NCBI GenBank assembly: GCA_963978905.1
Contig: OZ022259.1
Span: forward strand, 5,642,001-5,706,000
Source: Trichostrongylus colubriformis
Lineage: Eukaryota > Nematoda > Chromadorea > Rhabditida > Trichostrongylidae
Length of the DNA stretch: 64,000 nt
Direction of reading: 5' to 3'
The notes under the pieces were generated by a model. That model worked only from the letters and a program-made list of their open reading frames with translations, was not told where the DNA came from and did not search any database. Shown piece by piece: positions 12,101 through 24,700 of the stretch; positions within the stretch are counted from its first letter, which is position 1, and every line of letters begins with the position of its first letter. Both the position numbers and the translations under genes were made by a program.

Positions 12101-15100
12101 ATGTAGAAAATGTGAGAAGAAGAAAGCTGACTGGTGACCGAATTATTGAATGTGTTGGTAATCTATCCAATGAAATACATTTGTACAGAAGTACGGAAAA
12201 AATGAGTTAAAGATCGTCAATTTCAGCTATCTTTGCCGTACCGATCCTCGTGATGTGGCTCGTGTGGAATCGAAGACATGGATGGTCACCAAGAACAAGT
12301 ACGACTCTGTAAGTCCGCTATGCTTTTCCCAATGGTTTTTAAAATCAGAACTACCTCAAAAAACCCAAAAGAAGTTTCAATCCCCTCAAATCTACGATAA
12401 TCAGCAAAAAAAAAACGGAAAAGGGACCTGGAAGTGCGTACTGGACGGTGATTCCTTTCTTATTCGAAATAAATAGTAATTCAAGAGAATAGCGACTGGG
12501 AAACGGCTGAATCTACATTGTACTATCAACATGTTAGTATAAAGTGTGCTTATTTGTTTATTCATATTTCATTTAATTTTTTTCAAGGTATGCCACACAG
12601 CCGAAGGTGTTCGGCCGATCATGGGACAATGGATGAGCGAAGAGCAATTCGGCAAAGAACTTGACGCCAGATTTCCTGGATGCATGGCCGGTAAGAGCTA
12701 TGTACTTGAAAGCTGAACACTGCACTTCTCCACAATCTTGACATGGTCCTCGAAAAACCAGGAAAAACCAAAAGCTCCAAAAGCAAAGCAACTTTCGTAA
12801 TTGAGCTATATAAGCTTCTCGGCTATTTCTGGACGATGAAATGAATTCAGCTCTCTGAAAAACCTCAAAATTTCCTTGAGCAAACCCTTTCGAAGGCAGG
12901 GTTGATTTTATGTAGTAAGTTGTAAGTTCAGGAGATATGCGCGTAAGGCTACCGTAACACTAGTGTGGAAGTTACTTTTATCCATGGACCGTGTTCGGAA
13001 TTGCGATTTTAGTTGAAGCTCACCAATCCTCCGAACTGGTCAGCTTCTCAGCTCCGTATCTTTTTTTTTTCAGGACGTCCAATGTACGTTGTGCCATTTT
13101 CAATGGGACCCATCGGTGGACCATTGTCCAAGATCGGAATCGAACTCACTGACTCAAGGTACATATCTGTTATGCCTTTCCCCACATACATTTTACATTT
13201 CACTTTTAATCGTGGGAACTTGTGGTCCAGCAAATTTTACCATATTTATTTGTGCTTTCTTGTCCATGCCCGTTTTTTAAAAGCGATATTAAACAATAAC
13301 GATTAATTAGATCTGAAGTTTTGTCGAAGAAACTCGAACTCCGCTTCATGCTGACAAGAGAAGGACCCGAGGTCGAAGTGGCCATTCGGAATGGGATACT
13401 TATGGTGCGACGTAGTTTTGGACGCTAATTTCGAACCTGCATTCCAGATTTGCAGAACGATTCTCTGAGCTTATGGAGTTATGGATGTTTTTTTGTTTTG
13501 AAAAAACAGTGCTATCATATGGTAGGTTTGGAAGCCCGTAGCACGCGAGCCAGACGTTCTCGCGCAAAACCAATGCGATTTTCGTGTTCAGGAGACCAAA
13601 CTGCCCTTTGAGACATGTTTTCAGCCAATTCGAGGCCTACTGCGTAGGCCAAGATTTTCCCAAAGTTTGTTCAAATTCTCGAATTGGCTGAAGACATGTC
13701 TCAAAGGGCAGTTTTATCTCCTGAACACGAAAATCGCACTGATTTTGCGCGAGAACGTCTGGCTCGCGTGCTACGGGCTTCCAAACCTACCATATAATAG
13801 CATTTCAAAAGAAAACCTCCATAACTCCGCTCAGAGAATCGTTCTGCAAATTTGGAATGCAGATTCGAGATTAGCTTTCGAAAATACGTCGAACCTTATG
13901 TATCCCATTCCGAATGGACACTTTGACCTCAGGTCCTTCCCTCGTGAACTGTAGCGTTTTCGTTAGCTCTGGAAGGAGGGGTCCTCACCTTGCGTGTTTT
14001 GCTTCGCATATCTGACCTATTTGTCGTAAACAATTCCATGGGGATCAGCTTCGTCAACACGCATAGAGGAGGTTGCGACTGATCCATAAGACATCCGGCA
14101 GGGAAGGGAGCGGGAAGCCGACTTCGTTGAGAAAAATGGACCAACGAGAAGGAACGACAATGTGGGAGCATAAGTCTTTCCTTGATGATATTATCTGCTA
14201 TGATACACAGGACAAAGCCAAACATCATCGGGACATTTCCTCCACATTGTTCCCAGTACAGCTAATACATACCACAGCACACATGCAGGAAGTAGACCGA
14301 CGCACCTGTAATCACGGAAAAAAGGAATTATGTTGCATGCACACTCATACCGTAGCATTCCGAAGAACCGGAAGTTTAAATGGTCATACATGTGGACGCA
14401 GTCCCAGAATTCGGCCATAATCTGCTTTGAACCATTGTCCAGGTGAAAACACGCTCTATTAAGATATTCTCGCAAAAAAACTCAATCCACCAGCATAGCA
14501 AATTGAGAATGGAGAATTCGTCGGAACTGCCATGTGATGGTGATGGGACGTGAGTCTCCCAACCCGAATCTACCGCAGACGAAAAGGACAAATGTACATG
14601 TTACTGCACAGCCTCAATATTACTTTGGCAACCAAATAAGTTCAGTTAGCCCGAGAAAGCGTGGGGACAGACACGCAGAAGACTTCGGCTCAATTCGAAG
14701 GAGGGCAGAACTGACCTGAATGTCGAAGTGCGAATGTCTTTCTTCAGAAAGACATTCGCACAAAGAACGGAATTCACTCTTGGAAAAGCCCTCAAAAGGA
14801 CCAGTCAGTGCTCATACTGGTTCTTTATCAAAAAGATCACGGTGTGGAACGAACCATCGGGGAAGGACCGCATCCCCTGGGCATGACCTAATTTGGTACC
14901 AAGGGAGAGGAATGCAGTTTTTATAGTACGATAAAAAAAGGAACTATGCTGCACGAATCGGAGACGTGCATCTCCCTTCAGCCAGTGATCTTATGGATAA
15001 TTTCGATTGCGTAAATGCAATCTCTCCCTACTACAACTCAAAACTGTTCTGTTAGCGAATTTAGAAATCTCCAGAAATCAGAATGCCATCCATTTTACTC

Positions 15101-18100
15101 TAATCGATAACTCCCATGCCCAATCTCGGTTTTTTAAATTGAACACTGATGTACGGAATTATGTCGGGTGTGATTAAACATGATGATTGACCGGTTCCGT
15201 GCCACCGCCATCCTCTTTTTTTCCCTCGTCGCACAGCTAACGACAACTGTCAAAATCGATGATCCTGTAAAACGAGAACTGGTTCGCTGACCAAAGAGCT
15301 TTTGAGATAATCTCAAAAATGCTGTCGATTTTGGAGGACGGATGAATTAGTGGAACTGGTAGGGTATTCATCCAGGATTCGAATTTCCGACCATAGCAGT
15401 GATAGTGTCCCCACTACCACTCTTTTGTGGACTTAGATTGCCAAGAATCTCATGAAAAAATTGTCAAATCCAAATTCCCATTCAATTCAAAAATGATTGA
15501 GTTAAAAGTGCGCAAACGAATTGAACTGTAATTACACAGAATAAAACAAGTCGGTATTAAAGGAGCTAGGACATGATTGATGCAGAGAAACAAAGTTGAG
15601 ACAGAGACGTAGAGGATCTTCAAGATCTTTTCAAAAATGGAAACTTGATGTATGTAGACTACGCGAACGCTGGCTTAAAGGAATCGTCCGCGGAAAAATT
15701 GTTTCTTTGTTACCCTGATATTTATGTTGTATGCCTAGTAAGATCGCATGCAAAGTTTTACGCGCAAAAGCGAGATTTTAGCTTAGATACTGCTCCCCCA
15801 ATTTTCGGTCGGGTGGGCGGAGTCTTCGCGCAAAAGCTTCGTCCCGTCGTTTGCCGCGGTTGGGAACGGAGAATGGTACTGTCTACGTGACTTTCTGTCT
15901 ACAATGCGTCTCCGACCGCGGCGGACGGCGGGATGGGTATTTGTTGGGAGCTCCGCCCATCCGGCCGAGACTTGTGGTGCTGTATCTTAGCCGCATTCAC
16001 ATTTTTTCGTGTAACACTTTGCATGCGGCCCACACTAGGCAAACACAACAAAAATATATGGGCAACGAAAAAACTCATTTTTCCGTGGACGATTCCTTCA
16101 ATCCTGTCCCTGTGGATTCCAGTACGTGATCCAGATTGGGATCACTGGAAATTTTCCATTTGCAGCTACGTGGTATTGTGCATGAAGATCATGACCCGCA
16201 TGGGATCGAAGGTCTTGGAAACGCTCGGCGACGACGACTTCGTCCGTTGCATCCACTCCGTCGGTCTTCCCCGTCCAGTCAAGCGTAAGGAGCTCTGTTG
16301 TCTTCTACCAACTATCATAACCAAATGCACATTTTTTTTTTCAGAAAAGGTCATCAACCACTGGCCCTGCAACCCCGAGAAGGTGATGATCGCTCACCGA
16401 CCTGTGGAGAGAGAGATTTGGTCATTCGGATCGGGATACGGTGGAAACTCACTTCTTGGTATGTACTGGGCTGCAAAGCCACAGAGTCATTGCCAGAGGG
16501 AGCTAGAAAATGAGCACTTTCAGGAAAGAAATGCTTCGCCCTCCGAATTGCTAGCAACATTGGATACGACGAGGGATGGATGGCCGAGCACATGCTGGTT
16601 GGTAATCGGTTAGGTCATCCAACTGACATTTAGAATGATCATTAACATTACAGATCATGGGTATCACGAACCCAGCAGGCAAGGAACGATTCATCGCCGC
16701 TGCTTTCCCATCCGCGTGCGGTAAGACGAATCTTGCGATGTTAACGCCAGGTTTACCCGGCTGGAAGGTCCGCGTTGTAGGTGAGAGGAACTCTTACTTA
16801 AAGGTTCTAGTACTCAAAGTGTGGCCATGCTGGACATCACCATTTTCAGGAGACGATATTGCCTGGATGAAGTTCGGTGATGATGGACGTTTGTACGCTA
16901 TCAACCCTGAGGCTGGATTCTTCGGAGTCGCACCAGGTACAATTTACCCTCAAGTTTCTATACGATATCCCCAAATTTGCTAATTCTTCCAAGAAAGAAT
17001 CTGTTTCTCACTCCGTAAGCGGGGATGCAGTTAATTTCAAATCCTATTGAAAGTCGAGAAACCCACTTTCAAGAAGTAAGGGTGATCGTTTTTCGGAGGA
17101 GAATCATGTGCTACGTGTGAGTCCCATTTTCCTAGTTCTGCCCAACTCGAAACGGAACAGTTGTGCTTCTGTGAGGTTGAAGCATTATCGTTCAGTAATC
17201 TATGAAACAAGAGTAGCACTAGTCTCGCCACTGGTTGAGGCAGCAAAGCTTCTCCTTGCCCAGAGGCGGAAGTCCTGATAATAGGATCCGCCATTCTGCC
17301 TCAGCAGCTACACCCCAGTACAAATTAGCTGATTTGGGAGCTTCCTGAGAAAAATGTCTTTAGTTTATCAATAATCAAACTTAAAGGCAGATTAGGCGAA
17401 ATTCGGACGGAATGTAAAAGAGGTAGTGAACATGAAAGTTGAGATGTCTAGTAACGGGACAGTAGAGAAAAACCGATAGAAATGGCCAAAAACGCATGAA
17501 ATAGAACCCCCTTCCCACCCATGATTCTCGAAGCAAACGACCTTTCCGTCAAGAGGCGGGTAGTCCGGAGTAGTTTCCATTGGCATCTTGCCAAGTGAAC
17601 ACAAGGGAATGTTTGAAAATACGTCACCAACTATTGCCTGGAGTGAGCTTCAACCCAAAACTGCGAAAGCGCGCCGCAACACCTTCGATCCTGCCGCATC
17701 TTCTTGGCCGCTCCCATTCTAGCCAATCGGGAATTGCGTCACTCGGAGGCGGGGTCGGTCATCCATCAGGGGTTATCCGTTGCGCCGTTCCTACAGCTCG
17801 AAGGCGCGCTTTTCCACCAGGATTTCGCCATGGATAGCCTTATTAGACCTATAGTTCCCATGAAAGTGATTGTTTTTAGGGATTTCTCATGGACCACATC
17901 ACCCCCAATACTGTCTTCAAGCGACTTTTCATTCAAATAGGGTGAGGATGACTAGGATGAGCCAACCCTTCCAAGAATCGGGGATGAAAGAGGATTAGGA
18001 AGCAAGCTGAGGACAACTGTGTACCTTGGAACAACTGGGGTCCCGAACAAGAGAAGCCGATACGGCGTCGCAAACGCGACACGCGCGGCACCTTCACAAT

Positions 18101-21100
18101 GGGCGAGCGGCGAAAACCATAATCGGGCGATGCGATAGCTGCTGTCCTGTACTACAGCTGAACAGTTCGAATAAATAGAAATTTCATAGTGCCCGATCTT
18201 ACGCATCTCGTTTTCCTTGACCGCGATCAACTAAGAAAGTCCAAGTCTCCGCCTTACACTCACTCATTCGGGATCCCCAATTAATAATTTTGACGCAACC
18301 GTTCTCTTTCCAGGCACGTCACACAAGACTAATCCAATGGCCATGGAATCATTCCAGAAGAACTCAATCTTCACCAACGTCGCGGAGACCGCCGACGGAG
18401 AATATTTCTGGGAAGGACTTGAGAAGGAGCTCAGAGAGAAGGTAGGACAGTAAGAGCATCATTGCGTCCTTTGCATTACCCTCTACCCGGTATCGAAGCT
18501 TTTCGATCCATGACTTCATTTACGCTCTGCGATGCAGTCGTAAGATCGCCTCTTTTCATGCTCCAGTTCTAATTTCTGAACAGCTGTCACAGACTATCGT
18601 AGCAATTATCCTACATAAGGATAAAAAGAGTTTGTCAGGGATCCAAAAATGAAAGCGAAGTTTAAAAAAAAGAAAGAAGAAGAGCAAAATAGCGAAAGAA
18701 ACTATTCAAAGGGTACCCAATACTGTGCGACTGATCGGTCCTGAAATAACAACAGAGCGCGAGAAGTGGCTGTCGTGGATTGGATCGCAAAGTATAAACG
18801 TTATCTAGGGCGGGAAGGGTGGGGGTCACGAAGTCAAATTTCCGCGCGTCCGCGCGCGACGAGCGGCGCGGCGGGCGCGATTGCCACTGGCATGGCATGG
18901 CAGCCTTCATGCGGGGCAGTGTGGCACGAGTGGAAGCGCAGACGTGACGCAGCCACGCCCGGTTGTTCTCCCACGGGCAATCGATACGGCGAGTCGTACT
19001 GGTGGCGCCACGAGTGCACCGCCGCGAAGCGGAAATTCGACCTCGTGACCCCCACCCGGGCGGAAAGATGTCACGCCCCACATATGCATCACTTCCAAAA
19101 ACTTCGACTCCCAAGAAAAACCTGAAAGCCTCAGAAACGTCACTGTGTAGCCCTTGAACCCGGTGCATGCTCAGAATAACATTTGTTTTCAGAAAGGCTA
19201 TACAGAGGAACAACTGAAACATCTCGAAATCACCAACTGGCTCGGCCAGAAATGGCATATTGGAGACGAGGGTATGTCGAAAGTTGACAGCTTTTTAGGC
19301 GAAAACAATTTCGAAGTGCTGGCGTTCCAGGTAAAGCCGCCCACCCGAACTCACGTTTCACGGCACCAGCTGGACAATGCCCAATTATTCACCCTGACTG
19401 GGAAGCCCCACAAGGAGTACCCATCGATGCTATTGTTTTCGGAGGACGTCGTCCCGAAGGAGTGCCTCTCGTGCGTGCCCGCTCCTATTTTTCTTAAAGA
19501 ATCATAGATTCCATGAAATAAACGGAATCATACCTAAAGTTAAGCTCGTTTTCTAGGTGTTCGAGAGTTTCTCATGGGAACATGGAATTCTCGTTGGAGC
19601 ACTTGTCAAGTCAGAGGCTACCGCCGCTGCTGAGCACACCGGAAAGCAGGTCGGTAGAAAGACTGCAGTCACAAGACATTATGTCTACCCTTGGCTTTTT
19701 TCCGGATAATTTTATCTTAACCAGAGGATTTGAACTAGCCTTTTGTAAACACTACAGTGCTTTGAAAACTGCTCATTAAGTACTACTGTTCATATTTGTA
19801 GAATTCGTGGATTGGATCGCACATAGAGGGAATCGCAGATCTGGCGATTTTTTTTGCTGTCTTTATAATGCGGAAACATGGAAAAATCGCAACGCATTTC
19901 ATCGTTCTCACTAAAACCGCTGATCGCGCGACTATGAACATTATCCCTGTTTTGTGGTGTTGAGTGGAAGGGATGGAGAGGTTATTCTTGGAGCATTACA
20001 TTTACCAGGATCATAACGGTTTATGCAGGTGTCGAGGTTTTAACTAAGGACCACCGAAACGACGTGAAGGCAGCTTGCGAAGTGATTCATCTAGCCAGTA
20101 GTTCCTCTCCTTCACATTTAGATGCGTTTGGCCAATGCCCTGCCTTAGGGTGTGTACCCCTATGTCAGGATTTCGCACCGCGGCATGTCGCAAGCGTAGC
20201 CATGCGGACAATAAAGGCGCCATATTGTTAGGTCCCGAAGCGATTACAAGTCAACTGCGCATCGCGCCCAACATTACAGTGTAATCGTTCTGATACCCAA
20301 CTAATGCGGCGGACATAGCTCGCACACACAGCTCATCGTACGCCACTCGTCGTCGTGTGAAATTCTGACATAAGGGTACACACCCCCTGCCTTACTTCCA
20401 CCCATATTAGCGTTTTGCCTATAGAAAAGAATGACCAAGGTTCAGCAGAATACAGGAATTAAGAAGAGCTGTGAAAATGTGTGGGCATATCATACTCTAT
20501 ATAAACAAAAACTAGCACAATGTAAAAGAATTATGATGAGGAAACACTGGCAAAGGAAAAGATGAAATTTGATATCAATAGATTATTCAAAATAAGAACA
20601 GAAACGGCGTGCTAGCGTAAACAACTTTTGAAAACGTATGCATTTTTCCAATTCAGTGATTCCTAGAGTACTAGGGAGTAAAGGAGGGCAGAATCCTGGC
20701 TTGAGAATAAAAGAAAAAGAGAAAATCAATAATGCAACCTTATCAAAATTCCACCTACCACGGATATGGATTGGCAGTTTAAGGTAATGCACGACCCCAT
20801 GGCTATGCGTCCATTCATGGGCTACAACTTCGGCAGGTACCTTCAACACTGGATCGACCTCGGCAAGCCACCACACAAGGTATGGCGAAAATTTCTCTAC
20901 CGTCTGGAATATACTCCATTAAAATGTTATTTTAGGTCCCAAAAATCTTCCACGTCAACTGGTTCCGCGAGACTAAGGATCACAAATTCTTGTGGCCCGG
21001 TTTTGGTGAAAACATCCGTGTTCTCGACTGGATCCTCAGAAGGGTCGAGGGTGTAAAGGACATTGCGGTAAGTAACCCGAATGATAAAAACTCCATGGTA

Positions 21101-21431
21101 TTTTATAGAAAAAGTAAATCTGCTGATGAAATACAACTTTACAGGAGGAAACTCCAATTGGATACATCCCGAAAAAGGGCAGTCTTAACCTTGACGGAAT
21201 CCCACGCATGGACTGGAATGAATTGATGTCGATCCCTAAACAATACTGGGAAGAGGATATTGACGAGAGCAAGCATTTCTTAGAATCTCAGGTAGACAGC
21301 TTGCACAAGTAACTGCCGAAATCCTTCCAGAGCAATCTTCAAAAATCCTTATCGTTCAGGTCGGGCCTGATCTTCCAAAGCCCATCGCCGATGAATTAGC
21401 TGCTCTTGAGAAGAGGATCCATTCGATGTAA
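6148..21431 (+). CDS. pck: Phosphoenolpyruvate carboxykinase (GTP), complete
   Basis: This cytosolic enzyme interconverts oxaloacetate plus GTP and phosphoenolpyruvate plus CO2. In parasitic nematodes it also fixes CO2 toward malate. Eighteen exons join in frame to 650 aa, the usual length: 6148-6249, 6557-6729, 12227-12308, 12588-12690, 13074-13158, 16166-16284, 16345-16458, 16524-16597, 16654-16780, 16850-16936, 18314-18441, 19193-19271, 19331-19470, 19557-19649, 20784-20879, 20936-21067, 21145-21291, 21360-21431. Visible hallmarks are the P-loop [13 protein letters not shown] with its catalytic Cys (about residue 306), the metal-binding [14 protein letters not shown], and the nucleotide-pocket WPGFGEN near the C terminus. 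Exon 8 must use the first GT (CTG|gttggt); the more consensus-like GT four bases later would break the frame. Large introns hold many MITEs. C. elegans has pck-1 and pck-2; I cannot say which is the closer match. Confidence 0.96.
7421..7700. repeat. Inverted repeat with ~50-bp arms
   Basis: Arm one (about 7421-7466, containing 'cagccgagaagtatgcagtg') is the inverse of arm two (about 7653-7698, containing 'cactgcatcctactcggctg'). A Tc1-like terminus (CAGTAGCGGTCAAAA) sits about 100 bases upstream at 7309, but no matching right terminus is seen. The element may be truncated. Confidence 0.5.
9109..9349 (-). mobile_element. GGGTGTGTACCC-TIR MITE, copy 1
   Basis: One of five copies of a roughly 240-bp palindromic-ended element. 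It begins GGGGTGTGTACCCTTATGTCAG and ends with the complement CTGACATAAGGGTACACACC. Internally it has the shared segments 'gcgatacgcagttgac' and 'gacatgccgcggtgcgaaat'. Orientation is opposite to copies 2, 3 and 5. No clear target duplication is visible for this copy. Confidence 0.75.
10293..10520. mobile_element. hAT-like MITE (GGGGTG..GCAAGTGTTCC), copy 1
   Basis: A 228-bp element with about 20-bp terminal inverted repeats (GGGGTGAGTTGCAAGTGTTC and its complement). It is flanked by a perfect 8-bp duplication CCCTGGCA (10285-10292 and 10521-10528). It is highly similar throughout to the copy at 26456-26682. The 8-bp duplication points to hAT-type insertion. Confidence 0.8.
13355..13946. repeat. 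~590-bp fold-back in pck intron 5
   Basis: Two arms of nearly 290 bases are inverted copies with good identity and a very short centre (near 13640-13665). For example, 'gcccgtagcacgcgagccag' at about 13527 is mirrored by 'ctggctcgcgtgctacgggc' at about 13760. Apparent open frames across it are products of the arms and do not look coding. It could form a long hairpin in the pre-mRNA. Confidence 0.85.
15678..16099. mobile_element. AAGGAATCGTSC-ended MITE, copy 1 (422 bp)
   Basis: Termini 'aaggaatcgtccgcgg' and its complement 'ccgtggacgattcctt' bound a partly palindromic element with internal 'tgcatgcaaagttt..cgcgcaaaagcgag' and its mirror. It lies in pck intron 5, just before exon 6. Related copies are at 58501-58900 and, truncated, near 33114-33455. 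Confidence 0.75.
16937..18313. other. pck intron 10, no exon seen
   Basis: A 1.4-kb intron between exons 10 and 11 of the carboxykinase. Short open frames on both strands (for example 17037-17294 and 17580-17940) lack splice context and recognisable motifs. I see no repeat with clear ends here. Confidence 0.6.
18817..19057. mobile_element. GC-rich MITE in pck intron 11
   Basis: The terminal inverted repeats GGGTGGGGGTCACGAAGTC and GACCTCGTGACCCCCACCC bound a GC-rich 241-bp element. Imperfect 8-bp flanks (GGCGGGAA and GGGCGGAA) suggest a decayed target duplication. Internal parts ('gcagccacgcc', 'gggcaatcgat') resemble the element at 40021-40286, so the two may share an ancestor. Confidence 0.6.
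20148..20386 (+). mobile_element. GGGTGTGTACCC-TIR MITE, copy 2
   Basis: A 239-bp copy flanked by a perfect 8-bp duplication CTGCCTTA (20140-20147 and 20387-20394). It lies in pck intron 14. Termini are GGGTGTGTACCCCTATGTCA and its complement. Confidence 0.85.
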
Positions 21432-21704
21432 ATCAATGTACATCTACTGCTTCATGTTAATCTCGCAGTATGATAGGCCCACAATCGTAGATAATTGTTA
21501 TGCTAGTTATGTTATATAGACCCAGTTTAGCATGTATAAAATCAATGATTAAGAATTTGACTCTAACTTATGGTTTTATAAACAAGTATTCCGTGAAACA
21601 AGTTTGACTGCAATTGCTCAGAATCATACATCCTCTTCTCTAGAGTTTATTAGCTCTCATTCAATGTAAATACACTTGACTGGCACTGCGGACGGAGATC
21701 GAAG

Positions 21705-24700
21705 TCAAGTCCACGATCGTGTTGTATCGATGTAGTCACCGTCGGGTGATTGATAGTCAGCAATCGGTGGCGTCAATCCTGGCCCTTGAACGACCACAAG
21801 CAGTGGTGAGGCAACCGGCTCGACAGCCTATAAATCATTCCACTCTAAATGTTTACTAGGCAAAAAAAAGTAGAGAAAATGACTGCTTCTCGAAGAAAAA
21901 AGTGAATTCTGCTTAACAATGAAAACAGCGAGGGATATGTCGCAACGTGACGACAGCGAGTTCCTACTAAAGCGTTAGCAGCAAAATTCAAATAGATCCA
22001 TGCTTGACTGAATCAACAGCCAACCTGACAGCTGCATTCACTTGGTACTTAAGAACATATGTAGAAGTCTCTGCATCAGCAAACGCTTTAACTCTAAGCT
22101 CTGATCAGTACAGGGTTTCAACTTCCTATGGAACTTTGAAAAGAGACCCAAGAGGATGGATAGGGTCTCGAATGTTGATTACTGCAATGAGTATCAAAAC
22201 TGCAAAATGCCGTTCCGACACGAGCTGCGAGGAATAAAAATTGGTTAGGATGACTTATTGGCCGGGTAAATCGCTTCGTGTTACTCACCAAAAGGTATAA
22301 TATGTAGAAAGACAGATCCTCCGTTCACCGCCTCCAGAGCAAGATCACTGATTGAGTCACGGCGACCGCTGCTGCCCACACGGTTAGTCTCTTTGATACG
22401 TTACTTCAAAAAAAGGTACTCCGCCGATAGGTCATCGCAAGCAAACCTTGACGTCTTCTTATTGGCGGAGCGGCATTTTGCAGTTCTGGTTTTCATAATT
22501 GTGATCAGCATTGCCCCTTCTCTTTCAGTTCGTTCAAGGGTGGACAATGAATCTTCAGATAATGCCATAACAAAAAGGTAGGAACACTAGTGACAGGCTT
22601 GGATCGAGAACTGTTTCCAGTAATGTGTACTGATATACTGGTGGACAAGAAGCCAAGTAGACAAAACCAGCAACAACCCATGAGCTCACCTTTTCATATA
22701 GCACCGGATCGATTCGTTTCAACTCTTGCAAAGCTTTCCTCTGAGCTCTGAGAGCATCCCGTACCCACGCATCGTCCTTCTTTTGCAGCTCGTTCCGACT
22801 GCTAGCGTATTGCTGGAAAGCAGGAATTACGGGCCATGAACATATGTTCGAAGCGAATAGGTTACAACAGGTAACTAATAGTGAGGCTCTTAGGCCCTAT
22901 TTTCAGTTAAGAAATACAATTTTTCTTTTCATGATGGATTATTTTAATCGAGAGGTGATATTTTGGACACCGGACACGAATATTTATCTTTGTTGAGTGT
23001 TTGATACGCAGCTTGAAATAGGTGTACAGCAACTTGAAGGAACCGAACGGGGTCCGAGGAAAGAGGAAGATGCCAAGAAATTATCATGTTGTAACGAACA
23101 TCCAAGGCTAGAAGCGATAATATGTGGAAAAACACGGATCCAAAAGCGCGACTCTGTGATGCGCATTCGCATCACATTCGCACCACTTCGAACTCACACA
23201 CTGACTTTCCGAGTTGTCCGTTGTAGAGATGTCATTTGTTGTTTCGTAGAGTGTATTTCATTCATTCGCGATAATGTGAAACAAAAGAACAATACGCAGA
23301 GATAAGCAACAAACGAGTAGAACAATCAAGGAAAGAATAAGCGAAAGCGTGAGAAAAAAGTGTCATCTCAATTAAAACTAATGAATTCACTTTCGCCGTC
23401 TCGTGTGTGCATTGCAGCAACTGCGAGCCACTGCGATTCCACACCGGAGCAAAGAATGGCAATAAACCTTTTACAAGGAATTACGGGTGTGAGTGACGCT
23501 ATACTTCCAATACGGCAATAATATTAAACGTGGGTATAATTGGGGAAATTGGAAGGGGCAATCACATTCTCTTCAAAGGCACAGGTAGGGGTAAGGGAAA
23601 ACTGAGATCTAGGAGTGCATGTACTCTGAAACGGATCTTCTACTTCAGAAGAGGTCATTTGCGGCGAAAATCGCATTAAAAAACGCGACTTGGGGTGTTA
23701 TGGCGAAACCGCAGCTCGGCATGCCGTCATGCGGTCATGCGCCCGGGCAAGTCGCCGCGAAGGGGCGGGACAACGATTGGGGCCGGCTGCTTCAGACTCT
23801 GGCCTGTCTTCAGTCCACTCCGGCTAGTGACGCAGAGGACGAGAGAGAGGGGGATTTTCAGGCTCCTATTCCACGATTTTTTCGCGGTTTTATGTCGTTC
23901 TTTCTATACTATCACATTGCTGAACACCCCTTCTTTCATAATCCTCCAGTTTGCCCAATTTACCTCTCCCGGTGTCTTTAGGTGGTAAGGCCGGAGCGAC
24001 CTTCAAAGGGATGGTCTGTGGCCAACCTCGCGTTAAAAGAAGACTCCTCGGTTCTCTATCGCTACCTAGTCTGGATGCGTTTTTTAGGTGGATGCTAACG
24101 GCAAAGAAGCCGAGGACGGCGGGACAACATCGGCAATGGCATCCTCTCCGTCTGCGTCAAACTACCGCCTAAACCTAAACCCCGAAGAATGCAGGCCGAG
24201 TTTTCCGAGGGTTTTTTATGACCGGCTAACAATCCAGCGTTGTGAGACCAAGACCCACTGTCCCAGAGTAGAGATGAGATGCACTCATACCTTTGACCTG
24301 AACAAAATTTTATTCCTTGAAGGTGAAAGAATGACATAGAACTTTCAGGCGTTCGATGGATATTACTAGACTACCTCCTCTCTCTAGTGCAATGTACACA
24401 GAATGAATGATCAACTCGCTCTTGAAAAGCGACAACAAGAGGAGCAGATGTGTTCAGGAGGCTGTACTGAAATATGATATGAAATCCTTTATCACTGCAA
24501 CGGAACATAACGCCACTTTTCAAGTAGATGGAGCTGAGCACATTTCCAGCGGCTCATGCAGACTTTTCATGGGCAGAATTCTCCACCATTGCAGATGGTT
24601 TTCTACCACCTTTGCATCGCTGGCATTATATGGCTACACTTACAACACCTTCTCACCTTCGTAGAAACATAAGAAAAAGAGATCGATTTCCGAGACGACA

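Larger units (their letters stand above)
6730..12226. other. 5.5-kb intron 2 of pck with repeats
   Basis: No coding exon is supported inside this intron. It contains an inverted-repeat segment (about 7421-7700), one copy of the short GGGTGTGTACCC-ended MITE (9109-9349), a member of another repeat family at about 9958-10075 whose inverted relative lies near 23870-23990, a 228-bp hAT-like MITE (10293-10520), and a partial end of the same element near 11800-11850. Intronic enhancers could lie here, but none can be recognised by eye. Confidence 0.6.

Noticed and set aside
15933..16613. 226-codon plus-strand open frame
   Set aside because: It combines the end of a MITE, intron DNA and three pck exons partly in frame. 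Only the pck exon segments are supported.
18662..19258. 198-codon minus-strand open frame
   Set aside because: It is antisense to pck exon 12 and spans a GC-rich MITE; explained by element composition.
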